64,000 nt of DNA from Erysipelothrix sp. HDW6C (GCF_011299615.1 NZ_CP049861.1:806001-870000), one strand, 5' to 3'; shown: positions 40,766 to 50,882, numbered from the stretch's first letter. Translations and numbers: made by a program. The notes: generated from the letters alone by a model not told the origin.

Positions 40766-43666
40766 ATGAAGAATTTTGATTGGAAGAAAAATGGTATCAA
40801 AATTGGCTTCGGCGCAATTATGGCTATTGGAATTATTATCATGGGTTTTGCAACATTTGATAATAGTTTCTATGGAATCAATGTCGTTCGTTCGCTAAAT
40901 ATCTTGAAATGGGTCACAACTGGATTGTTAGTCATTGCGCTCGCATATTCGATTTATCGTATTGTGACACTGAAGAAAACACGCAAGGTACTCTACTCGT
41001 TGGTCGTGGTATTGTTGGTTGCTTTGGTTGCAGCAAACTTCATCCTACCATCTTATGGTATCGCAGCAAACCGTTTTGTTGGTGTTGGGAATTATGATAA
41101 AGAACTTGCCCAACAATACAAAGAAGAAGGGCGTGCACTGACTGAAAAAATTCAAGACGAAGGAATCGTCATGCTTGAGAATAAAAACAACACGTTGCCA
41201 CTTCAAGCTGAAAAAATTAATGTATTTGGATATGTCTCAAACTCCGTGATTTACGGTGGTACAGGGTCGGGTGGTGGAAAGCCTGACAACAACGTCACAC
41301 TACGTCAAGGTCTTGAGAATGCGGGATTCCAACTCAATGATGAACTCACAACATTCTATGAGGACCGATTTGTTCCGCGCGAAAAAGTTGATATTCATAA
41401 ACTCGTCGGAGGTGACTACAACGTTCACGAACCTGCGTTGAGTGAATATACAGATGAAATGATTGCAAACGCAAAAGCACACAGTAATACAGCGGTTGTT
41501 ATGTTTGGTCGTAATGCTGGAGAAGGTGCTGATATGGCAGCGGATATGGCGAATTACGAAGGTGGAACAGCCGGTGATCACTATCTTAAATTAACTGCAA
41601 ATGAGAAAGACTTGTTGGGTATGTTGGAAAAAGAGTTTGAGAATGTTGTTGTACTTCTTAATGCTCCAAACCAACTTGAACTTGGCTTCCTTGAAAATGA
41701 GGGTGTGGATGCTGCTCTATGGCTTGGCTATCCTGGATCAACAGGTTTCAACGCTGTTGGTAATGTCTTGTCTGGTAAAGTGAATCCTTCAGGACGCCTG
41801 GTAGATACATATGCTTATGATTTAAAAACAGCGCCATCATTCTATAATACGGGTGAATTTGAGTATACAAATGCTGACTTAGTATTTGGAAAAGATACAT
41901 GGCATCATAAATATATTAACTATGCGGAAGGAATCTACATGGGATATATGTTCTATGAAACACGTTTTGTAGATAATGCAACGGGACTGGTTGATGAAGC
42001 AGCGTACAATGCTACGGTTCAGTATCCGTTTGGATATGGATTATCCTACTCACAATTTGAACAAAAAATATCAAATTATGCAGTTGCTGACGGTAAAGTT
42101 AGCATGGAAGTAACGGTAACAAATACTGGAACTTCAGCAGGGAAAGATGTCGTTCAGTTGTACTATACTGCGCCTTATACACTTGGTGGAATTGAGAAAT
42201 CGCATGTTGTCTTGGGTGATTTTGGAAAAACAGCAATCCTTGAACCAGGACAAAGTGAAAAAGTAAACGTAACGTTTGATGTCGAAGACATGGCAAGCTA
42301 TGACTATGGCAAAGAAAAAGCATACGTACTTGAGAGTGGAAACTACGAAATCAAATTAATGAAGAATGCTCACGAAGTGATTGACGCACGCACATATACT
42401 GTTGATGCACCCATTGTTTATGGTGAAGGAAACAAACGTGCTTCAGATGATGTCACTGCAATCAACCAATTTGATGATATTCATGGTGATGATGTAGTCT
42501 ATCTATCCCGAGCAGATTGGGAAGGAACATTCCCGAAAGGAATGGCACAACCTAAAGAAGCATCGGCAGCACTTATCGAAGAACTTAACAGTGAAAACTA
42601 TGTCGTTGACGAGAATGCTGAACCAATCGTATTTGCAAAAAATGGACTTACATTGAAAGACATGAAGGGTCTTGATTATGATGATCCACAATGGGAAAAA
42701 CTGTTGGAGCAACTTTCAATCGATGAAATGCGTGAACTTATCACATCCGGTGGATTCCAAACTGCAGCCATCCATTCAATCAAAAAACCAGCAACCATTG
42801 ATACGGATGGGCCAACAGGTGTCAACGATATCTTTGCAGGGCTTGCTGGAAATCAATATACAAGTGAAGTAACACTTGCTTCAACATGGAATCGTGATCT
42901 AGCATATGACATGGGTGTTGCCGTTGCGAATGAGGCTATCTCAATGCATATGACAGGACTTTATATGCCAGGCGTTAACTTACACCGTTCAACATTGGGT
43001 GGACGTAACTTTGAGTACTATTCAGAAGATCCATTTATTTCGGGAATCATGGGTGGATCAACAGCACAAGGTGTTGCTGATCAAGGTGCTTATGTATATA
43101 TTAAGCATTATGCAATGTATGATATGGAAACGAAACGTTACGAGTATCCAACCGGAGCTGTTGTTTGGGCAAACGAACAAACAATGCGTGAAGTCTATCT
43201 TAAGGCGTTTGAAGTTGCCATTAAGAACTATGATGTAACTGGTGTTATGTCATCGTACAACCGTCTTGGCGGAACCTGGGTTGGATCATCACAAGCACTT
43301 ATGCAAACAGTATTACGTGATGAATGGGGCTTTAGAGGTGTAGTTATCAGTGACTTCTATAAACCACAATACATGGACGTTGATGCAGGACTTGCCGGTG
43401 GAAATGACTTGATTCTGTATCCGGTTGTAACACCATTATCGGATGATACCTTGAAGACAAATTGGGGTCATCAAAATATGCGACGCGCAAGTCACAACAT
43501 TCTTTATGCAATTGGTAATAGTGGTGCTTATGAAAATGCACACCGTCAATTACCGCAATGGATGTTCCTCTTTGCAGCACTCGACTTTGTTGGAATTGGA
43601 CTGATTACATTCGGATTAATTAAGACAACCAACAGCAAAAAAATCAAAAAAGAAACAATAAAATAA
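40766..43666 (+). CDS. Membrane-anchored GH3 hydrolase with permuted domain order
   Basis: The protein has 966 residues. Three N-terminal helices (about 12-32, 45-67, 73-93) lead to a GH3_C domain (about 130-365), then YPFGYGLSYSQFE with a fibronectin-III-like domain (about 425-550), and only then the catalytic GH3_N barrel (about 640-910; NFEYYSEDPFISG; nucleophile about Asp863 in VVISDF). One more helix and a KK-rich tail end the protein. Positive charges place the catalytic part outside the cell. Reversed GH3 order is known from some rumen beta-glucosidases; anchoring at both ends is unusual. GGAGG precedes ATG 40766. Confidence 0.92.
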   Translation: MKNFDWKKNGIKIGFGAIMAIGIIIMGFATFDNSFYGINVVRSLNILKWVTTGLLVIALAYSIYRIVTLKKTRKVLYSLVVVLLVALVAANFILPSYGIAANRFVGVGNYDKELAQQYKEEGRALTEKIQDEGIVMLENKNNTLPLQAEKINVFGYVSNSVIYGGTGSGGGKPDNNVTLRQGLENAGFQLNDELTTFYEDRFVPREKVDIHKLVGGDYNVHEPALSEYTDEMIANAKAHSNTAVVMFGRNAGEGADMAADMANYEGGTAGDHYLKLTANEKDLLGMLEKEFENVVVLLNAPNQLELGFLENEGVDAALWLGYPGSTGFNAVGNVLSGKVNPSGRLVDTYAYDLKTAPSFYNTGEFEYTNADLVFGKDTWHHKYINYAEGIYMGYMFYETRFVDNATGLVDEAAYNATVQYPFGYGLSYSQFEQKISNYAVADGKVSMEVTVTNTGTSAGKDVVQLYYTAPYTLGGIEKSHVVLGDFGKTAILEPGQSEKVNVTFDVEDMASYDYGKEKAYVLESGNYEIKLMKNAHEVIDARTYTVDAPIVYGEGNKRASDDVTAINQFDDIHGDDVVYLSRADWEGTFPKGMAQPKEASAALIEELNSENYVVDENAEPIVFAKNGLTLKDMKGLDYDDPQWEKLLEQLSIDEMRELITSGGFQTAAIHSIKKPATIDTDGPTGVNDIFAGLAGNQYTSEVTLASTWNRDLAYDMGVAVANEAISMHMTGLYMPGVNLHRSTLGGRNFEYYSEDPFISGIMGGSTAQGVADQGAYVYIKHYAMYDMETKRYEYPTGAVVWANEQTMREVYLKAFEVAIKNYDVTGVMSSYNRLGGTWVGSSQALMQTVLRDEWGFRGVVISDFYKPQYMDVDAGLAGGNDLILYPVVTPLSDDTLKTNWGHQNMRRASHNILYAIGNSGAYENAHRQLPQWMFLFAALDFVGIGLITFGLIKTTNSKKIKKETIK

Positions 43667-43671
43667 CAGTG

Positions 43672-43707
43672 AGCAGGTTCAGATACAACAGTCTGAACCT
43701 GCTTTTG
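43672..43707 (+). terminator. Terminator after the permuted GH3 gene
   Basis: A 12-bp perfect stem (43672-43683 with 43692-43703) followed by T. Confidence 0.92.
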
Positions 43708-43752
43708 TCTCTATTGGCAATATGATATAGTAATAGAGAAATGGAGGCTATT

Positions 43753-43788
43753 ATGTTCCAATTATACTTGAGCAATCTTCTTCGCTAA
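43753..43788 (+). CDS. 11-residue leader peptide of a GNAT gene
   Basis: ATG 43753 with GGAGG five bases upstream gives MFQLYLSNLLR and TAA, 22 nt before the GNAT start. The last codons (CTT CTT CGC) pair with the GNAT ribosome site. A TATAGT -10 candidate lies at 43726. The architecture is that of a translational attenuator; the inducer is unknown. Confidence 0.68.
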   Translation: MFQLYLSNLLR

Positions 43789-43803
43789 TACATATGAAGG
43801 AGG
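43776..43803 (+). promoter_or_regulatory. SD-sequestering hairpin before the GNAT gene
   Basis: TCTTCTTC (43776-43783, inside the leader codons) can pair with GAAGGAGG (43796-43803, the GNAT Shine-Dalgarno) as 8 bp with two G-U pairs and a 12-nt loop. A ribosome stalled near the leader end would free the site. Confidence 0.6.
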
Positions 43804-43810
43804 ACAATAC

Positions 43811-44224
43811 ATGAAATTTGTCGAAAATAATACAATTGAATATTCGCAGTTAATGAATTTGTATAAATCTGTAGCGTGGACGGGTTACACCGATTTCCCA
43901 AACAAGATGCAGACAATGCTCACGAAGTCATTGTGGTGGTGCGCCTGTTGGGACGGTGAAACACTCATCGGACTGATTCGTGTTGTTGGTGATGGGGTAT
44001 CCATTGTTTATGTTCAGGATATTTTGGTGGATCCACGATACCAACGCCTTGGTATTGGTGGCAAACTCATGGATAAGATGATGGCGACTTTTACGGCAGT
44101 GCGACAAATCGTGTTAATTACAGATAATAAGGAAGAAACACGACGCTTTTACGAATCTGTCGGCATGCGGTCGCTTGAGAAAACACATGGGTGTGGATAT
44201 ATTCGTTATAATTTTGAATGCTAG
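43811..44224 (+). CDS. GNAT acetyltransferase behind a leader peptide
   Basis: The protein has 137 residues, one GNAT domain. The acetyl-CoA loop DILVDPRYQRLGIGGKL (about 74-90) and LIGLIRVVGDG are typical. The C-terminal region has LITDNKEETRRFYESVGM. The family includes antibiotic and small-amine acetyltransferases; no substrate can be named. Its ribosome site GAAGGAGG can pair with the upstream leader codons, so translation may be induced by an agent that stalls ribosomes. A strong terminator follows. Confidence 0.87.
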   Translation: MKFVENNTIEYSQLMNLYKSVAWTGYTDFPNKMQTMLTKSLWWCACWDGETLIGLIRVVGDGVSIVYVQDILVDPRYQRLGIGGKLMDKMMATFTAVRQIVLITDNKEETRRFYESVGMRSLEKTHGCGYIRYNFEC

Positions 44225-44233
44225 ATGTTTAAT

Positions 44234-44267
44234 AAAGCTGAATCCACAATGTGGGTTTGGCTTTTTT
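44234..44267 (+). terminator. Terminator after the GNAT gene
   Basis: A long stem (44234-44247 with 44251-44264, three wobbles) and T run. Confidence 0.82.
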
Positions 44268-44292
44268 GTGAGGATATTTCTGATAAAACGGG

Positions 44293-44321
44293 TTGCATTG
44301 AGAAAAGGTTAGGTGTATACT
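44293..44321 (+). promoter_or_regulatory. Promoter of the metal ABC transporter operon
   Basis: TTGCAT (44293-44298), a 17-bp spacer and TATACT (44316-44321). Confidence 0.78.
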
Positions 44322-44329
44322 AGTATTAA

Positions 44330-44345
44330 ATTAGGCAAGCCTAAT
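44330..44345. promoter_or_regulatory. DtxR-family type operator
   Basis: ATTAGGC and GCCTAAT are perfect arms around AA, directly downstream of the predicted transcription start. The half-site TTAGGC resembles DtxR/IdeR-type boxes. No dtxR or mntR gene is in the window. Confidence 0.7.
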
Positions 44346-44397
44346 AATCATAAAATACAGATTGGTAATACAACAATACGATTGGAGAGAAGGAACA

Positions 44398-45303
44398 ATG
44401 AAAAAAGTACTGATACTATTACTTACATCCTTATTAATACTGACAGGATGTACGAATCGAAAAATCGACAATCCGGATGGAAAACTTGTCGTCATTGCCA
44501 CAACGACAATGGTTACAGATCTTGTAAAAACAATTGGTGGTGACCGAGTGATTGTTGAAGGAATGATGGTTGCCGGCGTAGATCCTCATCTCTATAAAGC
44601 AAAACCAAGCGATGTACAAGCGGTCCAAGATGCTGATGTTGTTGCATTCAGTGGGGTTCACTTGGAAGCGAAATTGGATGATGTGCTTACAGGCCTTGAG
44701 AAAACAGGCCGAAACATTATTAAGTTAGAAGATGGTTTAGACCCAAGTGATATCATTGAAGATGAAACGCAAGGGGGTCATGATCCACATATATGGTTTG
44801 ACATTAATCTTTGGAAGAAATCGGCACAACATGTTGCAAATGAGTTGGGTAAGATTGATCCTGAGAACAATGACTATTATCAAGAGAATGCAAAACAGTA
44901 TATCTCCGAACTGCATGACCTTGAAGTATATATTCAAAATAGAATCAATGAAATACCTGAAGAACAGCGTGTCTTGGTTACCGCACATGATGCTTTCGCT
45001 TACTTTGGTCGATACTTTGGAGTGCATGTAGAAGCAATTCAAGGAATATCGACGCAATCGGAAGCAGGAATTGCCGATATTAATCATGTCTCAGATTTGA
45101 TCGTAAATCGAAAAATTAAAGCAATTTATACGGAATCAAGTGTTCCAAAGAAAACAATTGAAGCTTTGCAAGCGGCAGTTAAGGATCGCGGATTTGAAGT
45201 TGAAATCGGTGGTGAAATCTATTCCGATTCACTCAAGGAAAATACAAGTTACATTGAGACTTATAAACTCAATGTCGATACAATTGTGGATAGTCTAAAA
45301 TAA
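44398..45303 (+). CDS. Metal ABC transporter substrate-binding lipoprotein (TroA/MtsA-like)
   Basis: The protein has 301 residues. A lipoprotein signal ends in LILTGC (Cys17). Cluster A-I metal ligands are visible: GVDPHLYKAKPSD, HDPHIWFD, TAHDAFAYFG and an acidic ligand near GEIYSDSL. GISTQSEAG is typical of the family. It binds Mn, Zn or Fe outside the membrane and delivers it to the two permeases. ATG 44398 follows AAGGA. It is the first gene of four, downstream of a DtxR-like box, so repression by metal is likely. Confidence 0.93.
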   Translation: MKKVLILLLTSLLILTGCTNRKIDNPDGKLVVIATTTMVTDLVKTIGGDRVIVEGMMVAGVDPHLYKAKPSDVQAVQDADVVAFSGVHLEAKLDDVLTGLEKTGRNIIKLEDGLDPSDIIEDETQGGHDPHIWFDINLWKKSAQHVANELGKIDPENNDYYQENAKQYISELHDLEVYIQNRINEIPEEQRVLVTAHDAFAYFGRYFGVHVEAIQGISTQSEAGIADINHVSDLIVNRKIKAIYTESSVPKKTIEALQAAVKDRGFEVEIGGEIYSDSLKENTSYIETYKLNVDTIVDSLK

Positions 45304-45319
45304 AGGGAAGGGAAAAAGT

Positions 45320-46060
45320 ATGTCAGAGAAAAAATATGCAATTGAAGTTGAAGATTTAACCGTTACATATGATGTAAAACCCGTGCTTTGGGATTGTGAC
45401 GTGAAATTTGAAACTGGAAAATTAACAGCAATCGTGGGGCCGAATGGTGCAGGTAAGTCGACCATGATCAAAGCGATTATGGGGCTTCTTAAACCAATTT
45501 CGGGAAAAATCACAATTAATGGAAATAGCAAACACGAAGATTATAAGAATATTGCCTATGTTCCTCAAAGTGGCAGTGTTGACTGGGATTTCCCAGCAAC
45601 CGTTGAAGACATTGTTCTCATGGGACGTTATGGTCATATAGGATGGATCAAACGACCCGGAAAAGAAGATCGTCGCATTGCCGATGAAATGCTTGAACGT
45701 GTTGGTATGGGTGCCTATCGTGATCGCCAAATCAGTCAATTATCAGGAGGGCAACAACAACGTGTATTCTTAGCGCGTGCACTTACCCAACAAGCTGATA
45801 TCTATATCCTTGATGAGCCTTTGAAAGGCGTCGATGTTAAGACTGAAGAAATCTTGATGACACTTTTAAAAGAACTGGCTGCTGCGGGTAAGACTGTGAT
45901 AGTTGTTCACCATGACCTAACCAGCATTGAAGGATATTTTGACAACATTGCTTTGGTCAACATTAAACTTGTTGCATGGGGAAGTGTGAAAGATACGTTT
46001 ACACAAGAAAACCTGAAACTTACCTACCATACAGATGTAGGAGGGATTACAAAATCATGA
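45320..46060 (+). CDS. Metal ABC transporter ATP-binding protein
   Basis: The protein has 246 residues. Walker A GPNGAGKST (about 40), the Q-loop in YVPQSGSVDWDFP, signature LSGGQQQR, Walker B IYILDEP and the H-loop VVHHD are all intact. The VDWDFPATV segment is typical of Mn/Zn (MntB/ZnuC-like) ATPases. It overlaps the next permease by ATGA. Confidence 0.95.
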   Translation: MSEKKYAIEVEDLTVTYDVKPVLWDCDVKFETGKLTAIVGPNGAGKSTMIKAIMGLLKPISGKITINGNSKHEDYKNIAYVPQSGSVDWDFPATVEDIVLMGRYGHIGWIKRPGKEDRRIADEMLERVGMGAYRDRQISQLSGGQQQRVFLARALTQQADIYILDEPLKGVDVKTEEILMTLLKELAAAGKTVIVVHHDLTSIEGYFDNIALVNIKLVAWGSVKDTFTQENLKLTYHTDVGGITKS

Positions 46061-47190
46061 TGCAAACAATTATTGATTTGTTTGGAAACTATACATTTCA
46101 AATTGTTGCACTTGGTTCAATTGCCTTGGGTGTACTCACAGGTGTTACGGGTACATTTGCAGTCCTTAGAAAACAAAGTCTCTTGGGAGATAGTATTGCC
46201 CACTCTGCTTTAGCAGGGATTACAATGGCATTCATTCTAACCAATACCAAAAATACTGAGGTACTTCTAATTGGTGCTTTGGTTGCGGGACTTCTTGCAA
46301 CATATATTATTAATATGGTTTCCAAAAATACACGAATTAACTTTGAAAGTGCAATGGCACTTGTAATGTCAGTGTTCTTTGGGATTGGGTTTATTTTATT
46401 GACTCAAATTCAAAAATCACCAGACTCGCAACAAGCGGGATTGGAACGATTCTTGTTTGGTCAAGCAGCTACAATTCTTGAACGGGATGTCTACTTTGTA
46501 GTCGGCGTCACTGTGATTGTTTTGGTACTAATGCTGCTCTTGTGGAAAGAAATTAAAGTGTTCTCATTCGATCCAGTCTACGCACATTCAATTGGGCTTT
46601 CAACAAACTTTCTAAACGTTGTACTGTCAGGTTTCATTGTGGCTGCCATTATCATGGGAATTCAGATGGTTGGGGTTGTCTTGATGTCTGCACTCATTAT
46701 AGCGCCAGCTGTAGCTGCCCGTCAGTGGACGAAGTCTCTTGCTGGGATGACAATCCTTGCCGGTTTCATTGGAGCGCTGAGTGGACTGGGTGGGACGATT
46801 GTAAGTACAGTTGTTGATAAATTTCCAACCGGTCCTGCGATTGTTGTGATTGCAAGTATCGTTGTTATCCTAAGCCTTCTACTTGCGCCAGGTCGGGGAA
46901 TTATTAACAAACTCATCCGTCAGCATGGTGCGAAACAAGCATTCGAAGCTGATATGGCGATTATAAATCTTTTAACACATCAGCTTTTGGATATTGATGC
47001 AGAATTCAGTAAAGATCAACTTCAAGATGCATGCATTATTGATCATCATCGTGAAGGAAAATCGTTTGACCGACTTTTCAATAACTTAACCAAACGTCGC
47101 ATGGTTGAACGCGTTGACGATTCCAACCGTTTCCGTCTAACCAATGTTGCGAAACTTGAATACGAACAGAATCGAGGTGATCACATATGA
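46057..47190 (+). CDS. Metal ABC permease with C-terminal winged-helix-like extension
   Basis: The protein has 377 residues. About eight membrane helices of the ABC-3 (ZnuB/MntB) family span 10-285, with SLLGDSIAHSALAGI near 45. The last ~90 residues are soluble: INLLTHQLLDIDAEF and RMVERVDDSNRFRLTNVAKLE resemble a DtxR-like winged helix. TAGGAGGG lies 12 bases before ATG 46057, which overlaps the ATPase stop. A much longer frame from 45976 overlaps the ATPase and is rejected. Confidence 0.92.
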   Translation: MMQTIIDLFGNYTFQIVALGSIALGVLTGVTGTFAVLRKQSLLGDSIAHSALAGITMAFILTNTKNTEVLLIGALVAGLLATYIINMVSKNTRINFESAMALVMSVFFGIGFILLTQIQKSPDSQQAGLERFLFGQAATILERDVYFVVGVTVIVLVLMLLLWKEIKVFSFDPVYAHSIGLSTNFLNVVLSGFIVAAIIMGIQMVGVVLMSALIIAPAVAARQWTKSLAGMTILAGFIGALSGLGGTIVSTVVDKFPTGPAIVVIASIVVILSLLLAPGRGIINKLIRQHGAKQAFEADMAIINLLTHQLLDIDAEFSKDQLQDACIIDHHREGKSFDRLFNNLTKRRMVERVDDSNRFRLTNVAKLEYEQNRGDHI

Positions 47191-48305
47191 GCTCAACACA
47201 AGTTGAAATAATCTTAATTGCATCCGTTGTAGCACTCTCGTGCTCTTTGCTTGGCGTGTTTTTGGTACTAAAAAAGATGGCCATGATGAGTGATGCGATC
47301 ACCCATACAATCTTACTTGGAATTGTCATCGGTTTCTTTATAACACATGACTTTAACTCACCGTTGTTGATCATCGGTGCAGCGATAACAGGTGTTCTGA
47401 CTGTCTACCTAATTGAAATGCTCCAACGGACGCGGCTTCTCTCAGAAGAATCCTCGATTGGTGTTGTGTTTCCCTTATTATTCAGTATCGCGATAATCTT
47501 GATTACACGTTATGCGGGTTCTGTCCATCTTGATACCGATGCTGTACTCCTTGGTGAAATATCCTTTGCACCCTTTGATCGAATGATGATCTTTGGGCTC
47601 GATATTCCCAAGAGTCTATTTACAGGTATTGTTATATTGGGTGTGGACGCCTTATTTGTGTTGATATTCTTTAAAGAATTAAAACTTACAAGTTTTGATC
47701 CATTGCTAGCAGCCACTTTAGGATTTGCTCCTGTGTTGTTGCATTATGCATTAATGACGCTTATATCCGTCACTGCAGTTGGGGCGTTCAATGCCGTTGG
47801 TTCAGTACTGGTTATTGCATTTATGATTGGACCACCAATCACTGCATTCCTCCTAACGCATGATTTAAAGAAGTTAATTGGAATCAGTTCATTGTTTGCT
47901 GTATTTAATGCAGTAGTAGGGTACTTCTTCGCAATGTACTTTGATGTTTCGATTGCCGGAAGTATGGCACTCATTACAGGATTATCATTCGGAGTCGTAT
48001 TCTTATTTTCGCCACGCGAAGGATTGCTTTCAACCAAAGTGCGACGCAAACATCAAAAAAGGGAATTTGCAGAACTTACGGTTCTCTTCCATTTATTCAA
48101 CCATGAAGCAAGTGAAGATGAAGCTGAAGAAGCAGGTGTTTGGAGCATTTATGAACATCTAAATTGGTCTCAAGCAAAGATTCAAAAAATTATCGAAGCG
48201 TTGGAGTCAAAACGTCTCATTCTCATTGATCGTGATGTTATCAAACTAACGGAACTGGGTCGAGAAATGAGCATTGACTACGCAAATTCAATTTTCGACC
48301 GTTAA
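47187..48305 (+). CDS. Second metal ABC permease with C-terminal winged-helix-like extension
   Basis: The protein has 372 residues. ABC-3 family helices span about 5-280 (KKMAMMSDAITHTILLGIV near 30). The C-terminal ~85 residues include LFHLFNHEASEDEA, LNWSQAKIQKIIEALESKRL and IKLTELGREMSIDYA, again like a winged helix. With the previous gene it forms a heterodimeric channel. Overlap is ATGA; a strong terminator ends the operon. Confidence 0.92.
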   Translation: MSSTQVEIILIASVVALSCSLLGVFLVLKKMAMMSDAITHTILLGIVIGFFITHDFNSPLLIIGAAITGVLTVYLIEMLQRTRLLSEESSIGVVFPLLFSIAIILITRYAGSVHLDTDAVLLGEISFAPFDRMMIFGLDIPKSLFTGIVILGVDALFVLIFFKELKLTSFDPLLAATLGFAPVLLHYALMTLISVTAVGAFNAVGSVLVIAFMIGPPITAFLLTHDLKKLIGISSLFAVFNAVVGYFFAMYFDVSIAGSMALITGLSFGVVFLFSPREGLLSTKVRRKHQKREFAELTVLFHLFNHEASEDEAEEAGVWSIYEHLNWSQAKIQKIIEALESKRLILIDRDVIKLTELGREMSIDYANSIFDR

Positions 48306-48330
48306 AAAGGAGCATGTCTCCTTTTTTTTT
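48304..48330 (+). terminator. Terminator of the metal transporter operon
   Basis: AAAAGGAG/CTCCTTTT stem (48305-48312 with 48318-48325), a 5-nt loop and ten T. Confidence 0.92.
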
Positions 48331-48345
48331 GATGCAGTAAATATC

Positions 48346-48387
48346 ACAGTTAACTGTAAGCACTGATTTGGTGAGGTATGATATAAT
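48346..48387 (+). promoter_or_regulatory. Palindrome and -10 box before the GH1 gene
   Basis: ACAGTTAACTGT (48346-48357) is a perfect 12-bp palindrome near the -35 position of a TATAAT at 48382-48387. It is a candidate operator. Confidence 0.5.
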
Positions 48388-48414
48388 TTAATGAGAAAGA
48401 GAGACGGAGGATAA

Positions 48415-49856
<1,442 letters not shown>

Positions 49857-49873
49857 TTAAAAGAGGAGCAAGC

Positions 49874-50755
49874 ATGAGAATCATTGTACCTGAAAATATA
49901 AAATTAGACATTCCGAATGTTGAGTATTATGGAACGGAAATCTTAAATCCGGAGACGGTTGACGTATTTGTTGGTAATATTGGGGTCTTTAATGCCTACC
50001 GTGATCAATTAGAAAACGTCAAATATATCCAATTACTATCTGCGGGTTATGACAGTTTAGAACTAAAAGGGTTGGAGAATAAAGTGGTGTGTAATGCGCG
50101 TGGTGCCTACAGTGGGCCTATTGCTGAATATACTGTTGCATACCTCCTTTCGATTTACAGACAACACGATGCATTTAAGCAAAGTCAAAAAGACCATAGA
50201 TGGAATCGTGATATTCCAGTTACAACCCTTTATGGTAAGCAAGTAGCGTATCTTGGTGCAGGAGACATAGCCTTTGAAACACAATCGCGATTGAAACCAT
50301 TTGGCGTTTCCAGTATTGCTGTTAATAGTAACGGTCGTGAGGTACCTGGATTTGATGCATTCTTTGCGCTCAATGATTTACAACAAGCATTAAGTGATGC
50401 GGATATTGTGATTTGTTCACTTCCGCTAAACCCCCACACAGATGGTTTGCTGGGAAGCGAACAATTCGCAATGATGAAAGAAGGCAGTATCTTTGTGAAT
50501 GTCGGACGTGGACCCGTCGTTAAATCAAAGGATCTTCTTGAAGCACTGGAAGAAAATGTCGCATATGCAATTTTGGATGTATTCGAAAAAGAACCGGTTC
50601 CAATGGACGACCCTATATGGGACCATCCTCGAGTTATTATGACACCACATGTATCAGGCGATGCACAAGAGAGTGTAATAAAACTTCAAAACCTTCTAAC
50701 TCAGAACATACTACTGTTTCAAAATGGTGAAACACCTAAAAATCAAATCAATTAA
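49874..50755 (+). CDS. D-isomer specific 2-hydroxyacid dehydrogenase family protein
   Basis: The protein has 293 residues. Catalytic Arg (NVGRGPVV), Glu (VFEKEPVP) and His (MTPHVSGDA) are present. The dinucleotide loop reads YLGAGDIAFETQSRL, with Ala where the third Gly of GxGxxG is normal. The short N-terminal domain resembles GhrA/phosphoglycerate dehydrogenase-like reductases. It follows the GH1 gene by 17 bp with AAGAGGAGC as ribosome site, so it is probably in the same operon. Confidence 0.87.
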   Translation: MRIIVPENIKLDIPNVEYYGTEILNPETVDVFVGNIGVFNAYRDQLENVKYIQLLSAGYDSLELKGLENKVVCNARGAYSGPIAEYTVAYLLSIYRQHDAFKQSQKDHRWNRDIPVTTLYGKQVAYLGAGDIAFETQSRLKPFGVSSIAVNSNGREVPGFDAFFALNDLQQALSDADIVICSLPLNPHTDGLLGSEQFAMMKEGSIFVNVGRGPVVKSKDLLEALEENVAYAILDVFEKEPVPMDDPIWDHPRVIMTPHVSGDAQESVIKLQNLLTQNILLFQNGETPKNQIN

Positions 50756-50760
50756 TCAAG

Positions 50761-50791
50761 AGATCGCATCGTCGCAGATGCGGTCTTTTAC
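50761..50791 (+). terminator. Terminator after the hydroxyacid dehydrogenase gene
   Basis: A 10-bp stem (50761-50770 with 50777-50786, one wobble), with a short T run. Confidence 0.75.
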
Positions 50792-50850
50792 TTTGAGAAC
50801 AAAAAAACAAAGATTCATAACACGTGTATAAAGTATGTGTGCATCTGGTG

Positions 50851-50856
50851 TATAAT
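50851..50856 (+). promoter_or_regulatory. -10 box (TATAAT) of the flotillin gene
   Basis: A consensus hexamer 27 nt before the ATG; no good -35. Confidence 0.5.
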
Positions 50857-50882
50857 GTAACCAAAATAAGGGAGGTTCTATT

